Program-made: the position numbers and the translations under genes
Notes under the pieces: model-generated
Seen by the model: only the letters and a program-made list of their open reading frames with translations
Database searches by the model: none
Told to the model about the DNA's origin: nothing
Assembly: GCF_949628215.1 (NCBI RefSeq)
Contig: NC_134297.1
Span: 1,302,001-1,366,000, forward strand
Origin: Phalacrocorax aristotelis
Lineage: Eukaryota > Chordata > Aves > Suliformes > Phalacrocoracidae
DNA: 64,000 nucleotides
Direction of reading: 5' to 3'
Shown: positions 14,000-27,080 of the stretch, piece by piece
Numbering within the stretch: the first letter of the stretch is position 1
Layout of the letters: each line of letters starts with the position of its first letter

Positions 14000-16900
14000 C
14001 TGTAGAGAAAAGCAGATGGTTGGTAGCATGACAGTGCTGGAAGAAAACACTCTTCCTTTTGCTTTAATCCCACGTTTCCCAAACAAACCAACCCACCCAG
14101 CAACAAACTGCTTCCATCCAAAACACTTGGCCCACCTTCCCAGGGAAGGCAGCACTTCTCCTTCAGAGACCATAGCCCTGTGCTCGGCATGCAGAGGGGA
14201 TGCCTGGCCCAGCTCCCGCTGCGGGACCCTGCAACGGTCCCCAGCATCACCCCAGCCTGCCACCAAGGCAAGCTGCTGGCTTTGTAGCCACCAAAGCTGC
14301 TAAGGCAAAGGTTTGCAGCACGCAGATTTCAGTACAGGGACCAAGGGCACTTCCTAGCTGCAACGTTCAACCTCCCACCTTCAAGGCAATCATTTCACCG
14401 CTGGATGCATGCTGAAACTGCAGCGGTGAGGCACCCAGGAGAGAGAGCCTGTGCCAGAGGCTAGCACCCTCCTAAACCCACCAGCGGACTATTTAGGGAA
14501 GCAGATGACAGTTTTCCAAGCCATGCCACAGTGGGAGCCATGAGCTGTCTCCACCACATGCCCTATTCCTCAGGGAGACACATATCCCTTTGATAGCTCT
14601 ATGCTGCTCCCTGGACCAGTGGCGAGGAACTCCCCAGAGCCACAGCCCTCCAGCAGCACTCACTAGGTAAGCCAGATCCACCCCAGCCTCTTCAGAAAGA
14701 CAAAAAGATGTCACCATGCCCAGGAACACAGGCAGACACCATAAACTCCTAAAGTTTAAGTATAAAAAGCAGTGAGCGCAGGTGCCTCCTTACTGTGACA
14801 GTAATAGTGTCCTGTAGGATGCAGGCACCCGGGCATCGCGATCGCAGGACAGATAAGCATTCACTTCGTCATTTAACAACACCCCTTGGCCATAACAAAA
14901 GCAGCTCAACAAATCTCCTACGACAGAACCCCTTTGCAGCCCCAAAAGGAAGGTGTTTTCCCTGAGTGGAAAGCACCCACTGGCAATGCATTGTATGCCT
15001 CGCACAAACAAGTAAGCAGTGAGAGGGTGGCTATCTCCACCTTCATTTCCCAGGCTTTCAGGGCACCCTGCTCAGCTGCAAGAGGATGGGCAGAACCAGG
15101 GGCACACTGCAGGCTCCACCCTGGGGTGCTGGGTGACACGTCCCGGCCGGCGCCGCACACCAGCTGGCTGGCAGAAGAGACCAGCAGCATGCATAAAACA
15201 GTGAATTCCAAGCTGCAGAGGGCTGCCCCACCTTCGCCTCCGCAGCGCCTGCCCTCTGCCTGCAGCCCAGCCGCCCTCCTGGCAGGCAGGGCCCCCGCCC
15301 CAGGGGAAAGCAGGGAAGAGGGTTCGGAATGGCCTCCAGCTCACTCCCGTTATTTACCCGGTGCACCGGCGGGGAGGACGAGGGCCGGCACCACGAGGAC
15401 ACGGGGAGAAGCCTACCACGGAAAGGGACTCCAGAGCCAAAGCAGATTAGCTACCAAAAGCCTCCTTAATCTCATGGAGTAGGTGGTTTATTCACAGGCT
15501 TTAAAGGCCAGCGGGGACCAGGAGGAGCATCCAGCCCGGCCTCCCGCACACTCGCCGCCACTGCGAGTGCCCCAGCACGGAGCAGAGCTCGTGTTCGGGC
15601 ACCGGCGCTCGCCCCCACAGCTGCTGCCGCAGCCGGCCCCACGCCGGGCACTGCCCCGGCTCTGAGCCGCACCAGCCGCCGCAGCTGGGGCTTCTGGCCT
15701 CTCGCTGCCACTGGGAATAATTCCAACGTGCAGCCACAACTAGCACACTTAAAACCTTCCATTGGCTGGAGAGACTTGCTCCATGTACTCACCCACAGGT
15801 TTTCCAAAGCTTCCAGAGATTTTTCCAATTCCACGTATTTCCAACTGTGTTTGCTTTCTTTATACAGCTTTAATTGGCTTTACTTGGTGTGTTGCCATCA
15901 CAAAGCACTGGAGAGTGACTGGGATGCAAGATGACCGGGAGGAAGCACAAGCGGGGGAACGTTTCACAACCGTTTCCAAATGCCATAAAGCCGAAGCACT
16001 TCACGCTGCCACAGCTGGAGCCATCCTGGTGGCCCTGGCAGCCCTGCGTGTGGGCCCCCACGACGTACTCACGCCTCCAGCTACGTGCACCTGCTAAGGG
16101 GGCAGGGGAGGCTGGGCTCCCAGCTGGAATCCCATGGACAGGACGCGTGCATTCAACCCAGTATCGAGAGTGGGATGAAAGCCAGGACTCAGCTCTGCTG
16201 CTGACTTGCTGTGATCCCAAGGAAGCGCTCAGCACATGGGAGAAGAGCTAAGCAAAGGCTGCCTGCCCAGCAAGAAGGCAAGGACTGAGACAAGCCTCCT
16301 GCCCTGCAGCACATCCAGAGCACCAACTCTCCAGACAGCCAGAGCAGGCATCCTTGATGCACGAGCCCCAGGCACCCACAGCCCCCAGCACTGCCACCTC
16401 TGCACCTCCTGCCGGGGAAGTCTGCAGAGCCCCACAGTTCCAAGCCACGTCAAGCCCAGGGTCACCAGCACCAGAGGGGCTGTGATCATCCACTCAGAAG
16501 CACAAGCCAGGCTTCACACACAAGGAGCCAACTGAGGTGCCGCAGCCCTCACGGCCACACGGGGCACGGCCACGTCACCCCGTGCCGAGGGGCCACTCAC
16601 CCTGCTGCTCCCCGGGCCGCTGGCAGGCACCAGCCGGCCACAGCCCTCGCCGCTGCCCCACGGGGAGCCTAGCCTCTGGTGCCTGGCAGAAGGAGGGCAA
16701 CAGCTCCATGCTCCACACCCACCGTCACGGCACCCCATCTGTTGCCATCCCTCCTCCACCGAGCTGCGGTTTATAGGTAACCTGATAGCATTGGTAAATA
16801 ATTCACTGTGTGGAAGGGGGTTAATACCAATTTACTCTGCAGTACAAGGTATTAAAATAAAAAACCCTGTAGTCACTTCTGTCATGTTCCCTCTGCTAGC

Positions 16901-19900
16901 CCCACTTTTAATAGGTTACATAATGAAGCCATTTCTGGGCTATTAGCCCTCCTCAGCCTGGTCAATAATTTACTATAATGGCTTTTGGAATCAGCTCTTT
17001 GCCATATTCCTCCTCCTCTTTTTTTTTTTTTTTGCTTAATAAGCCTTGGCAAGCTGGGTCTGGATGCTACAGCGGGAACAGACAGGCTAGAGGTGTGCTG
17101 TGGGACACAGTGGGGTCCCCACCACGGACAGATGTGGTCCAGCATCTCCTGCAGCCGTCAAAAGCTCCTGTGCATGGTTGGGTGCGACAACAGCGGTTCA
17201 AAGGGAGAGGACGTCTTCTGCCGCAAGGCTGCAGCTGTACCACGGCCTCCAGGCTGGAGACCCCCAAGCTGAGCACCTCTTCCCTGCTGGTCACTCCAGC
17301 CCTCTCCCTGCCAGTAACCAGCCTGAGTTAGAGTTGGCTCTTAGCTGGGGCAGGACGCTGTTTTGCAGACACATATTGGCAGGCCTGCTTCCCCAGCACC
17401 CTGCCCTCTGTCCATGCAGCGTCGATTGATCCCCTCACAACAGGCCAACGCAGCAGCCCTGGCTCCGTGCTCCGCTCCCCGGGCGGGCAGCAGCAGCAGC
17501 GCTCAGCAGCAGCGGCTTGCGGGACGGCGATGGCACACAGCTGGCAGCAGGACTGCCTGCTCCCATCCCCACTCAGAACACCCTGGCTCTGCGGGTGGGA
17601 CTGCAGCGCTGCTGGCCCGTGCAGGGAGACAGCGGCGAGTGAGGCGCGCTCCATGGGCCAACCGGCAGGCCATGGGAGAAGACTGGAGAAAAGCCAGCAC
17701 CTCGTCCAAACCCCAGCACCCACAGAGAGCTCCTACCTGCTTTAACACGGATATTCGGGCTCCTGATTTTGCCAGCCGAGTTCTCCGCGGTGCAGAAGTA
17801 GTCGTTGTCGTGGATAAAGCTATTGAAGGCTGATGGCGAGAAGGGGTAGAGCTGCAAAGTCCCGTTAGCGTGGACATGCCGGATGTGGGGCACATCGTAG
17901 ATGTCGTCGCCTGTGGCCAGGTACCACCGAAGGACGGCGCTGGGTGACCCTGCTGCCGGGCAGGGGATCACCACCCCCACTGTGCTGGAGAAGGTGACCT
18001 GCTGGATAGAGTCGTTCACAAAGTAGAGGCTGGTTCCAACATCTTCAGCATGTGCTGCAGAGAAAGCAGAGGCCACAACAGCGGGGGGTTACTGCAGAAA
18101 TCACCGATCCCCACCGGCACAGCGAGCACCCCCCAGCACAGCTGCCCTGGAGCCCAGCCCCTGGCTCCCATGTGCAGCAGAAGAGCATCAGCGCATGGGC
18201 TGGAAGGATAAGGGCCACCTTCACAGGCCAGCGCTCTTTCTGGCAGCACGGATGAGGGATCACAGGCACCCAACCAGGACAACTCGGGGGTGTGCAAGTA
18301 CGGAAGGGTTCCCAGGGTTTGCCCCATCAAGGCCCCAGGTGGCCGTACGCACATAGGTAGTGTGGTCCAACCATGCCTCAGCACCCACAGGCCTGAGGAC
18401 ACCCACGTGCAACAAGAACAAACCAAGCACGACAACCATTTCTCCTGCAAACCCCAACGCCCCCCAGCCCGGAGCTGCAGACAGCCAGCACCCCCACGCC
18501 TCATCAGCTCCCCAGCACAGCCCCAGCCAGCCTGCAGCTGCAGATGCCCGTTGGGCAATGCCAGCACATCCACTACAAGCCTCCCCCAAGCAGGGAAGAG
18601 ACCTTTCGCACTACCCCACCACTGCCTCCAAAAGCTGCGGCAGCCCCTAGGGGCAGGAGAACCGGGGTCAGTGCTGCTCCCCACTCCCACCCTGCCCCAA
18701 GCCTGGGCTGCAGCCTGGCACCAGGCATTCCCGCACCACCCAAAGCCCAAGACAGGCAGTGTTCGAGGCACAGTCTGGGACAGAGGTTGCAGCCTCCCGG
18801 ATGCCCGGGAGCGGCTTTCCAGGGCACCGCGAACACTGCAGAAAAGCACTCCCCTTCTTCAAAATGAGGGAAGGGACCTCTTCACCCAACTCCTCCAGTC
18901 TCTCCTTCCCACTCTCCAGGACCATGAGCTCCCCCTGCTCAACCAAAGGAAGCAAGATTGCCTATAAATAAGGATGAGGAGGCCCCCAGTCACTTAGATC
19001 CGTTTTCTTTTTTTAGTCGCACTCTTTCCAAGTGGGCGGAAGGACAGGGATATAGAAAGCGGCCCTCGGCGGGTGTATTAATAGCTCTGGCTGAGAACAC
19101 CGCTCGTGGTGCCGCAGAGCCAATAAGCAGATCACTACTGCACCGCCGGTTCAAAACGAGTCACGGGGGACCCTCCGTGACCTCGATTTCTTAACTTGGG
19201 GAGGAGGAGACAGGAGCAGGGGGGAGAAGGAAAGCCTCATCCATATGGACAGCCTAGCCTCAGCTCTGAGGGCGAGCGCACTGTGGCTGCTCACCTGAGG
19301 AAAGGTTGGCTGAGTGTCACTGGCCACGGTCACCGGCACCTCCCTGCAAAGCTTCCTCCGGCACCCTGTGGTGGCGAACATGCCTCTCCCAGCTCGGTGC
19401 TGTGCCACCAGCCTGCTCCGCGCCATCCTCAACCGGGTCAAGACGGGAAACCCCAAAACACTTCACCCCTTCCCTGAGCAGAGTCCTCTTCATCCTTCTC
19501 CCAGCTGGACAGACCACCTCATGCCTCTTTCAGCTCCCATGAAATCAGAGGTGAGAGTCCCTGGTTCTTGACCTCTGCACCTGCACTGAATCCCATCTAA
19601 AACGCCAAGTTCCCTTCTTCGCTGACTCAGGGCCCTACTATGCCACATCAGGGGCACCACACAGCCAGAGCTGCCCAGCAAACCCATCCATGCAACGCAT
19701 TAGCTGACTAGCAAGGTCCAGCACTGCCACCACACACGAGACAACAGATTTATAGGTCAAGAAAGCATCTCCATACCTCCCCACACACCAGTGCGTTCGG
19801 TTCCCTGTGTCCATGCACAGGGAGAAGTAGACAAAGCCATTCAGTTTTTCCACCCTCACTGACTAGCACCAGAATGATGGACCGGAGGAGTAAAGTGCTC

Positions 19901-22900
19901 CGGCGCAGCAGCACCAGACTCTGCAGAGCTACGGGGCCACCGCATGGCCCTGCAGATGTCATTTCGTGACATCTCCAGGCTGGTTTGTCGTCATGAATCA
20001 GCATTTCCCTTCATCAGAACAACGCGGTGCTTCTCCCAAATACATGAAAGAGAAAAGCGCACATTTGCAGGCAGAGGAAGGAAAACAAAGCACGTGCGAG
20101 CAGCAGTGTGCTATTTGTGGCAGTGCCTGTCGCCCAAGCAAAGCAGAAGATGGCTGAGCCAGGGCACGTGGCGTGCAAGGCGCACAGCAAAAGCCACCCT
20201 TTGCCCATCCACCGGCTGTGGACCCGGAATATCCCGCTGTGATCAGCACCCCATCGTTCACCCAGCTCTGCCCAGCGTCTCCCCCCCCAGATCCCAGAGC
20301 ACGGCTTGAGAAGGCTCCTGCTGTAATAAAGATCGGAGAGCAGCCGCAGCCTGGCAGGGCAATATCTTCTTCCCAGGCAGCGCCCAGGAAGGTTTAGAGA
20401 TGGACGGATGAGGGGCTGGGGTAAAGAGTGGAAAAATACCTCATAAACAGAGAAATTCAGATTACCCGTAAAGCTTTTTCAGGTCAAAGGGGGAAACAGA
20501 TTTTTAATAGAAAATGGAAGTTATGGGATTGGCAATAGTTATGTGACAGACGCATAGAGTTAAACCCATATAATCTCCTTTACCATTTAGCATTGAGCAC
20601 CATCCTAATTCCATGTTCCGTAAAACTGTCTCCAAATCACTGAGAGAGATTAAAAATTTAGAAATAGCACTGCAATATTTTTAAACCAGAAATCACCGCT
20701 CACATCTGGTCAGATGTGCTGACCCTAACCTAAATATCGAGGGCATTAATTCACATGAAACTGAAGAGAGGAGGCTAGAAGAGCCAAAATGGAACCGTTT
20801 CTGCTGGGGAAAATGCAGCGATGCAGGCACACAGCACCAACCCTGGAGACCAGCCCGCCAGTAGCTGGAAGCTACACAAAGCCCAGCACGTAGCCGGACA
20901 CTGTCTAGCTTGCTCTGAAAGGCGTGTATTTTAAGTTATCCGAGCGCAATCTTCTTAAATTGTAGTAAATTACAGCCTAGAGGTATTGAAATATTAATAT
21001 CTCTATCTGAGCTGGGAGAAGAGAGTCATTTTGCTATCATCCCTCAGGAATATTTACTAGTCTTGACCGCTGGACTTTCCAAACTCCAAGACCTTCAGCA
21101 GCACGCCGGCCTGGGCACTGCAAGGCGCTGGGCTGTACAGAAAGCGCTCCTTTGCTCTAACAAGTGGCTAAGGCAGAGGGGCCACGAACTGACCCCAGGG
21201 TCTGTCACCAAGCCATGTATTTCTGGAAGGGGCAGCTGGGGTGGAGGGGCGAGTCCTGCTTGAGCAGCGGCACAGACTGAAACCTCAGCCTGTGTAAGCA
21301 GAGAAATGCCTCCACCTCCCAGGCCAGCGCCCAGCCACGCAACACTTCCTCTCCTCCAAACCGCCCATCCTTTCCTACGAAGTGGATTTAGGACTTGTCT
21401 CAGACAATGACCTGCTTCGTGCCAGTGCAATTAGAGAGCCGTTTCTCCTGAGCTAAGAAGCTTTTCCTGCCCTCGACACACAGACGTCTGCATTAGCAAG
21501 CTGCTTGCTCAGGACCCCGCAGCCAGTCCCGTGCCCACCCAAACCCAGCAAGTTGCTCAAGCCTAAGCAAGGTCTTTTGCACATCAGTTACTGGGTAAAA
21601 AACTGACAGAAATAGAAAAAGGCTAAACAAGGTGTGTTGTGAGGGGGTACATGCAATCATCTGGGCGTGGGCGATCCAGCCTGGGCTGATACTGTTCCTC
21701 AGGGGGTGGCAGAAGCCCATGACTGCCCAAGGACTTCATCAGAAGAGAGTGGCCACTGGAAGCTTGACAACTTGCCCCAATTAAATGCGTTGCTGGCATT
21801 CAAAAGGAGGTTTTGCAGCACCTCAGAAAGGGTGGGCACTAGGCTCGAGTTCACGTCTCCCCACTGGCAGCATGTTTCCCAAGACCTCCCCTCTTGGGAT
21901 TGGTAGTCTGACCAGCGGGTGCCCACCCCAGCCCCCCTCAGAGGCCGGGCGAGATGCTGCCAAGGCACCACCACAGCAGAAAGCCCTCCCGCAGGCCAGC
22001 AAAGAAGCCCACCAGGGCTTCTCCAGCCACCAGCTGTAATGGGCTGCAGGGATGCTGTAAGAACAGCAGGCTAATCACCACCTCGCCACTCATTTATTAT
22101 CCTCATTAAGGGTGTTTGACACCTGCCCTATTCAAGGAGAAAGTGAACCAAAGCTTGGCACGCATTGTGGGGTGGGAATTACAGGTAGGTGGCACGTCCT
22201 AATCTTTCCTCTCTACTGCCTTAAGATACGACAGTAATTCCATCACATACTGCCTGCACATTTGTAATGCTGGAGCAGTCTTTGGCCTTCCCTGGAATGA
22301 GCTTCCTTCAAGCCCACATCTTCAGGACACTTTTAATAGCCTTTCTCCTAATGAAGAGAGCGACCTTGGAGCTGGCAGAGTGAAAAGCGACATCTCCGAG
22401 CATCACAGAAGTGACAACAAGAGGAGCAGCTGAGAGGAGGCAAGAAACACGAGGCTGGTACCCTTTCAAGCAGAGCACAAGATGTGCACGCACCCTGCCA
22501 GGAGTGCAGCACAGCCACACACGATGCCACCCCACTGCGGTGACTTTACAGCCTGAAGGGTTAAAGCCACGACTCGAGCCTCCCCCATGCTGGGCCCCTC
22601 AGGGACCAGTCTGGGGGGTGCAGGAAAGTGCCACAAAACGCTGAGCACAACCTGGGGCGTTCAGCCGGTGCCCAGCACAGACACAGCGATGGCAAGCACC
22701 TGCCACAGCACCTTCCCTGCCCCAGCACTGCATTCCGGCCACCGACGGACTCCCACCCTTGCGGCACAGTCCCACCACAGTCGTTCCCAACATGCAGCTG
22801 CTGTCACTGTGAACCAAAGAGGGAGCAAAGGAGAACACTGCCTCTGGTCTTCTGTGGGTAAGGGCACTGCACAAACGCACTTGGAGTACTAGCCGCCTGC

Positions 22901-25900
22901 TCCTTAGTGCATCTGCATGGAAATTAAGGCCTGAACCACCTCCAGCTATTACGACAGCACCCAGGCTGAGGCTGTAACCCTTGCCTGGAAAAGAAAAAAG
23001 CACTCCCCGCTGATTGGCGTGGCCCCTGAACCTCCTGCACCAGTCTGCTGGAAGTGCCAGTCTCACCACCCCACCCACACAGAGGGCTGGCCCAGAGCTG
23101 GACACCCCCCAGCTCTGCATCATCTCCTGAGCCCACCAACCTGCCCGAGCTCCCCCCAGGGGCCCTCTCCTCCAGCAGGTGAGGAACAAGCCCAGGGACC
23201 ACAGGCAATGGCTGTCCCTCCCCTTCCACAGCCATGCTGACCACAAAGTCTGTGGAGCTGCAGACAAGTCCCAAGGGGACACGTGGTGACGACGGTGAAC
23301 CCCGGTGAGAGCAAGGTCCCCCCCGGGAAGGCCAAGCAGGTACAGGGGGTGGGAGAGGGGACGCACCAGAGGCCGTGCACGCCTGCTGCCAGGCTTTCTC
23401 TGGAGCCGCCAGCCCATGCCATCCGGCCCACCGCAGCCTCCACACTGGCTTTACAAGGCAGAGACGAGGACTTCCACGACGCAGCTGACAGGTACAAGAA
23501 ATGAGGGGAATGGATCGATAGAGCAAGCTCTGAAACCTCGTTCGCCTTCTCCTTTTCCCCTCCAAGTTGTGCCTGCTCCCTTCTCTCACGGAGAGGAGCT
23601 GACGCAGCCCTTTCCAAGAGGCAGCAGCTGGGGCAGGCAGCAAGCGTTAGCAAGAGTCGGGAAATGGATTTCCTAAATATTTGGTACAGCTCTGCTGGCA
23701 GATGATGGCAGCAATATGCAGACTGGATGTGGTGGGGTTTATTTCTTAAGGATCTACAAGCAAGGAAAGGGTAACTCACAAAGTCATGATTACATAAAAA
23801 ATGTAGCTGGCTATAATCTGGATTTCAAAGGCAGGAAACGCTCTGCACCCAAACCTGCCACTGCATAAGCCTCCCAGTAAAGCACGCATCATAACGACTG
23901 CGACAACTGAACACCTTCCTCCATCGTGCCTTCCTAGGAAGTCGCACTTATTCACAGTCTGCTTATTTAGGTGTGAGATGACTTCACGTTATCCGAGGCG
24001 CAGCCCAGAACTCGCGTGCCGCCATGGCAGAATTCCTGCCACAAAGACGCTTCCAGTTCTAGCCTTGCACTCAGCTCATCGGCTGCTTCAAAGGAGGACA
24101 GAGCGCTCCCCATCCCTCCGCCTCAGGACCGAGCGGGCAGAGACCAGAGCGCTGTAGCAGAAAGGCGCCCTGTGCCACAGCTGCCCCAAGCTAAGCCTAC
24201 AGCTCCGCAGCAGCCCCCATCTCCGGGAAGGGCTGCTCGATAGCACATCCTTGGCACTCGCCACTTGTGCGAGGCGCAGCCTATTCCTCCAGAGAACAAA
24301 CACGCCAGGAAACATCAGGGTTGCCTAGATCAATTTCCTCATCCAAAGGCAGGAGCAGCCCTGAGCCCACGCCAGGTGCAGGTAAGGGCTCCGGGCAAGT
24401 CGCCATCGTGGCTCCTTGTGCTGGGAAATTTTGGCTACCCGCAGGATAAACAAACACCAGGCATGGCGAGGAGTTCAGCACTGCAGGCTTCTCCTCCGTG
24501 CATTTAATGAGGTTTCCGTGTTTCATTTCAGAGACAAACGAGCGCTGTGCCACACTGGGGGGGCCGAGATGGGGAGAGATTAAAAAAAACGCAAGCTGCA
24601 CAGTTCACTGCACCCAATACAGGAACATAATGTAAATATAATGCCAATATAAATCAGGCAGCAGAGAGATCCAGCAAGAACATGCAGGGAGATGCGCTCC
24701 CAGCTCCGAGCCTCTCAATTTTGACCAGTATGCTCTTCATCACACCACTCGCCGCTCACCTCCCCTCCTCCTCTGCTCTCACTCACGCTGCCAGACCGTC
24801 TTTCTGCTCGACTCCCTGTTTGCTTGCCTGCCAGCCTCCTATTTTTGCTTATTTTATAAATGGGGAAGGAACAAGCGGCTACAGCCCATTGAGGGATTTC
24901 TAAACTTCAGCGGTCCCCTGGACCAAATGTTTATTCGCTTTCAGTTTCCACTTGAGCTCGTGTTCTGCAGCAGGAACACGTTAAAAGGATGCGCTCTGAT
25001 GCCCAGAAATATTAAGTATCCAAAAGGTTTATCATGCATTAAACAACTCAATTTTTTATTCCCATTATTATAATGAAACTTCCATTGTATTGCTATCCTC
25101 TCTTTGGAACCGTTTCACTTTAACACTTTCCATCACTGAGACTGTTCAACGCTGAAGATACATTTTATTTTTCAAAAAAAGAGAAAATGAGGCCACGAGG
25201 AGTTGTGCTAATGGAGGCTTTTAATTTGCTCTTCTCCGAAGAGACAGCTCTGTGGGAAGAGATCCCTTTTCCAAGAAGCTGGAGCTGAAAACATGCAAAA
25301 GCGATAAACCCAGCGCAGCTCTTTATTATTTTCACTATTGGGGGGAAGAAAGTGTAGCATCCTCAACAGTTATTTGTTTTCGGTTTTGTTTTTTCCTTTT
25401 AGCACGGTAAAAAATGCAAATGTAAGCAAAGCAGATGCTGGCACGTTCAGCTCAGCAGATCCCGAACACAATAGCGATTTTGGGTAACGCTCCCAAACGG
25501 GGTGTTATTCCAGCTTGAATAAAGCAGCTATTCCATAATTAATAATTGATGGAATAATTGATCATCACCGCACAACCGGACAGGACACCCTATTAAACCT
25601 CAGTAAATATTTTTCATTGGATTAACATTCAGATAAATGGGTAATGTAATAGGCAGCAAGAGAAGTCTCCCATACGGGGGCAGCTTGCTTTCGCCTTCCT
25701 TATTCCCAAAAATTTCCCCCTTACTGTTCCCAAGCGTCAAAAAAAAGATAATTAGGGCAAATGTCATTTTACATCCTCTAAGCAGGCAATTTTCCAAAAG
25801 GTGGGCGCTTCCATCACCAGGTCTGCAGATCAGGCATGTGCAAAGAGGTACTTTATTACAGAAACATAATTAAAAATTCCCGCAGAATCGGAAAGGGACA

Positions 25901-26593
25901 ATTCCTTTATGTAACATCGATTGATTGTTGTAGCAAACGCACTGCGATTTAACTACCCGTGTTACGAGAAGCTCCTCGGCTTTCTTTTTAAATTGCATCT
26001 ATGGCAGAGACGCGGGTTAGAGTATTGCCCCTACCGATTTGGACAGCGTTCGCTTCAGCTCCAACTTTAAAGATTAGATTTAAGCGTACATCTCCTTGAC
26101 ACACTTGTTTCGCGATTCCCCCCCATCCTGATTTGTATCAAGCCGCTGGGATACGCCGAATTCAGCATTCCTGGAGGGGAGGATGCGATTTTTAAAGCCC
26201 CACTGGATTTACCGTGCCTTACGGGATTCGAGTCTTGCCCTAGGCAGTCCCGGGAAGCGGGGCCGCGGAGCACAGCTCCGGGACGCGCCGCTGCGAGCCT
26301 CGCTCCGCCAACGCCGGCCGCGGCGAGAGGGTGCTGCGTCCGTCGGGGCCGGGCTGCACCTCCGTGCGGCCACCGGCGGCCGCGGGGGCTCCGCCGAGGG
26401 GCGGCCCCGCCTCTGCCCCGGGCCGGGCCCCCACCGGCCCCGCGCCCCGCTCCGTCCGGGGCGAGCTCCGGGCGCCCCGACAGACCCGCCGCCGCCCGCC
26501 GGGACCCCCGGCCGGGGCACCCACCCCGCCCCCCCCCGGGGCCGACGTACCTTTCCGCAAAGAGTACAGCAGGAAAAAAGTTACCAGCCACAT
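13853..26593 (-). CDS. DSCAML1: DSCAML1, 5' part of the gene (coding exons 1-3, partial)
   Basis: DSCAML1 is a large single-pass neuronal cell-adhesion protein with Ig and fibronectin III domains, involved in self-avoidance and synaptic targeting. Only the N-terminus is here: a signal peptide (residues 1-14, start MWLVTFFLL), Ig domain 1 (about residues 16-120, cysteines in VIPCPAAG and DYFCTAEN) and the start of Ig domain 2 (first cysteine in VFKCLIP). The three exons join as G|CA, G|TT and then G|, all phase 1, with canonical GT-AG sites. The protein matches my memory of human DSCAML1 almost residue for residue across Ig1. DSCAM, the paralogue, is much less similar in the signal peptide. 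Exon 4 was not found, so intron 3 extends beyond position 1. Introns 1 and 2 are 8.5 and 3.7 kb. The neighbours FXYD2, FXYD6 and TMPRSS13 support the orthology. Confidence 0.95.
14000..17736 (-). other. DSCAML1: DSCAML1 intron 2
   Basis: This is a 3.7-kb intron bounded by the donor of exon 2 and the acceptor of exon 3. Its open frames look like chance. The AT-rich stretch 16,780-17,040 stands out from the GC-rich surroundings. It holds the inverted pair attggta (16,790-16,796) and taccaat (16,825-16,831) and ends with a 15-T run at 17,019-17,033. Nothing else is recognised. Confidence 0.88.
17737..18054 (-). CDS. DSCAML1: DSCAML1 coding exon 2 (Ig domain 1)
   Basis: This 318-base exon is flanked by the acceptor ctctgcag and the donor gtagga. 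It is symmetrical phase 1-1. It encodes residues 16-120 and the first base of codon 121, the whole first Ig domain. Diagnostic stretches are [31 protein letters not shown] and [18 protein letters not shown]. Conservation with mammals is very high, as expected for this gene. Confidence 0.97.
18055..26550 (-). other. DSCAML1: DSCAML1 intron 1
   Basis: This 8.5-kb intron separates the signal-peptide exon from the Ig1 exon. There is no recognisable coding exon. AT-rich, homeodomain-site-rich stretches at about 20,400-21,060 and 24,900-26,130 are candidate enhancers. The part next to exon 1 (26,220-26,550) belongs to the CpG island. Confidence 0.88.
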
Positions 26594-27080
26594 GCCATAA
26601 AGAGCACCGACGGCCCCGGGCTGCGGCGCAATTGCGGGCGGTGCGGTGCCCCCGGCGTGCCGCGCTCCCTGCCGCCGCGCTGCCAGCCAGGGTGCGGTGC
26701 CCAGAGCCGCGCTCGCAGCCGCTCCTCCTCCTCCCCCTCCTCCCCTCTCCCGGCGAGTGGCGTCGGGAGGGCGGGCCGGGCTGCCGCGCACTCCCGCCCC
26801 CGCCGAGCAAGTCGCCCCTGCCGAGGGAGAGCGCCCGGCTCCCCCTTCCTCCTCCTCTTCCTCCTCCCCCGGCCGGGCGGGGGGCGGCGGGCAGCGCCGC
26901 TGCGAGCGCGGACGGGGGGCTCACGGACATCCCCCCCGGCCCGCTGGGCGCCGCCGAGCCGACCCCCGCGCCCAGGTGGGCTGGCTGCCACCCGGGCGAA
27001 CACCGCAGGCGCGCCCGCGGGCGTTGGTGACAGCCGGGCTGCGGCGGTCCCACTCCGTAGCGCCGAGCTCTCTGCCGCGG
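26220..27080 (-). promoter_or_regulatory. DSCAML1: CpG-island promoter of DSCAML1
   Basis: This stretch is very GC- and CpG-dense and contains the signal-peptide exon, which lies in its lower-coordinate half. The 5' UTR and transcription start should lie just above 26,593 on the minus strand. No TATA box is evident. Runs of GC-box-like sequence and purine/pyrimidine-biased blocks are present. Long overlapping open frames on both strands are a by-product of base composition. The exact start site is not determinable from sequence alone. Confidence 0.8.
26551..26593 (-). CDS. DSCAML1: DSCAML1 coding exon 1 (signal peptide)
   Basis: These 43 coding bases give [14 protein letters not shown] plus one base, followed by the donor gtacgt. 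The stretch is a hydrophobic signal peptide. It joins exon 2 to give K-A-H-A-E-D-V-G-T. The ATG at 26,591-26,593 was chosen because the upstream frame, although open for at least 66 codons, contains no ATG. Confidence 0.93.
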
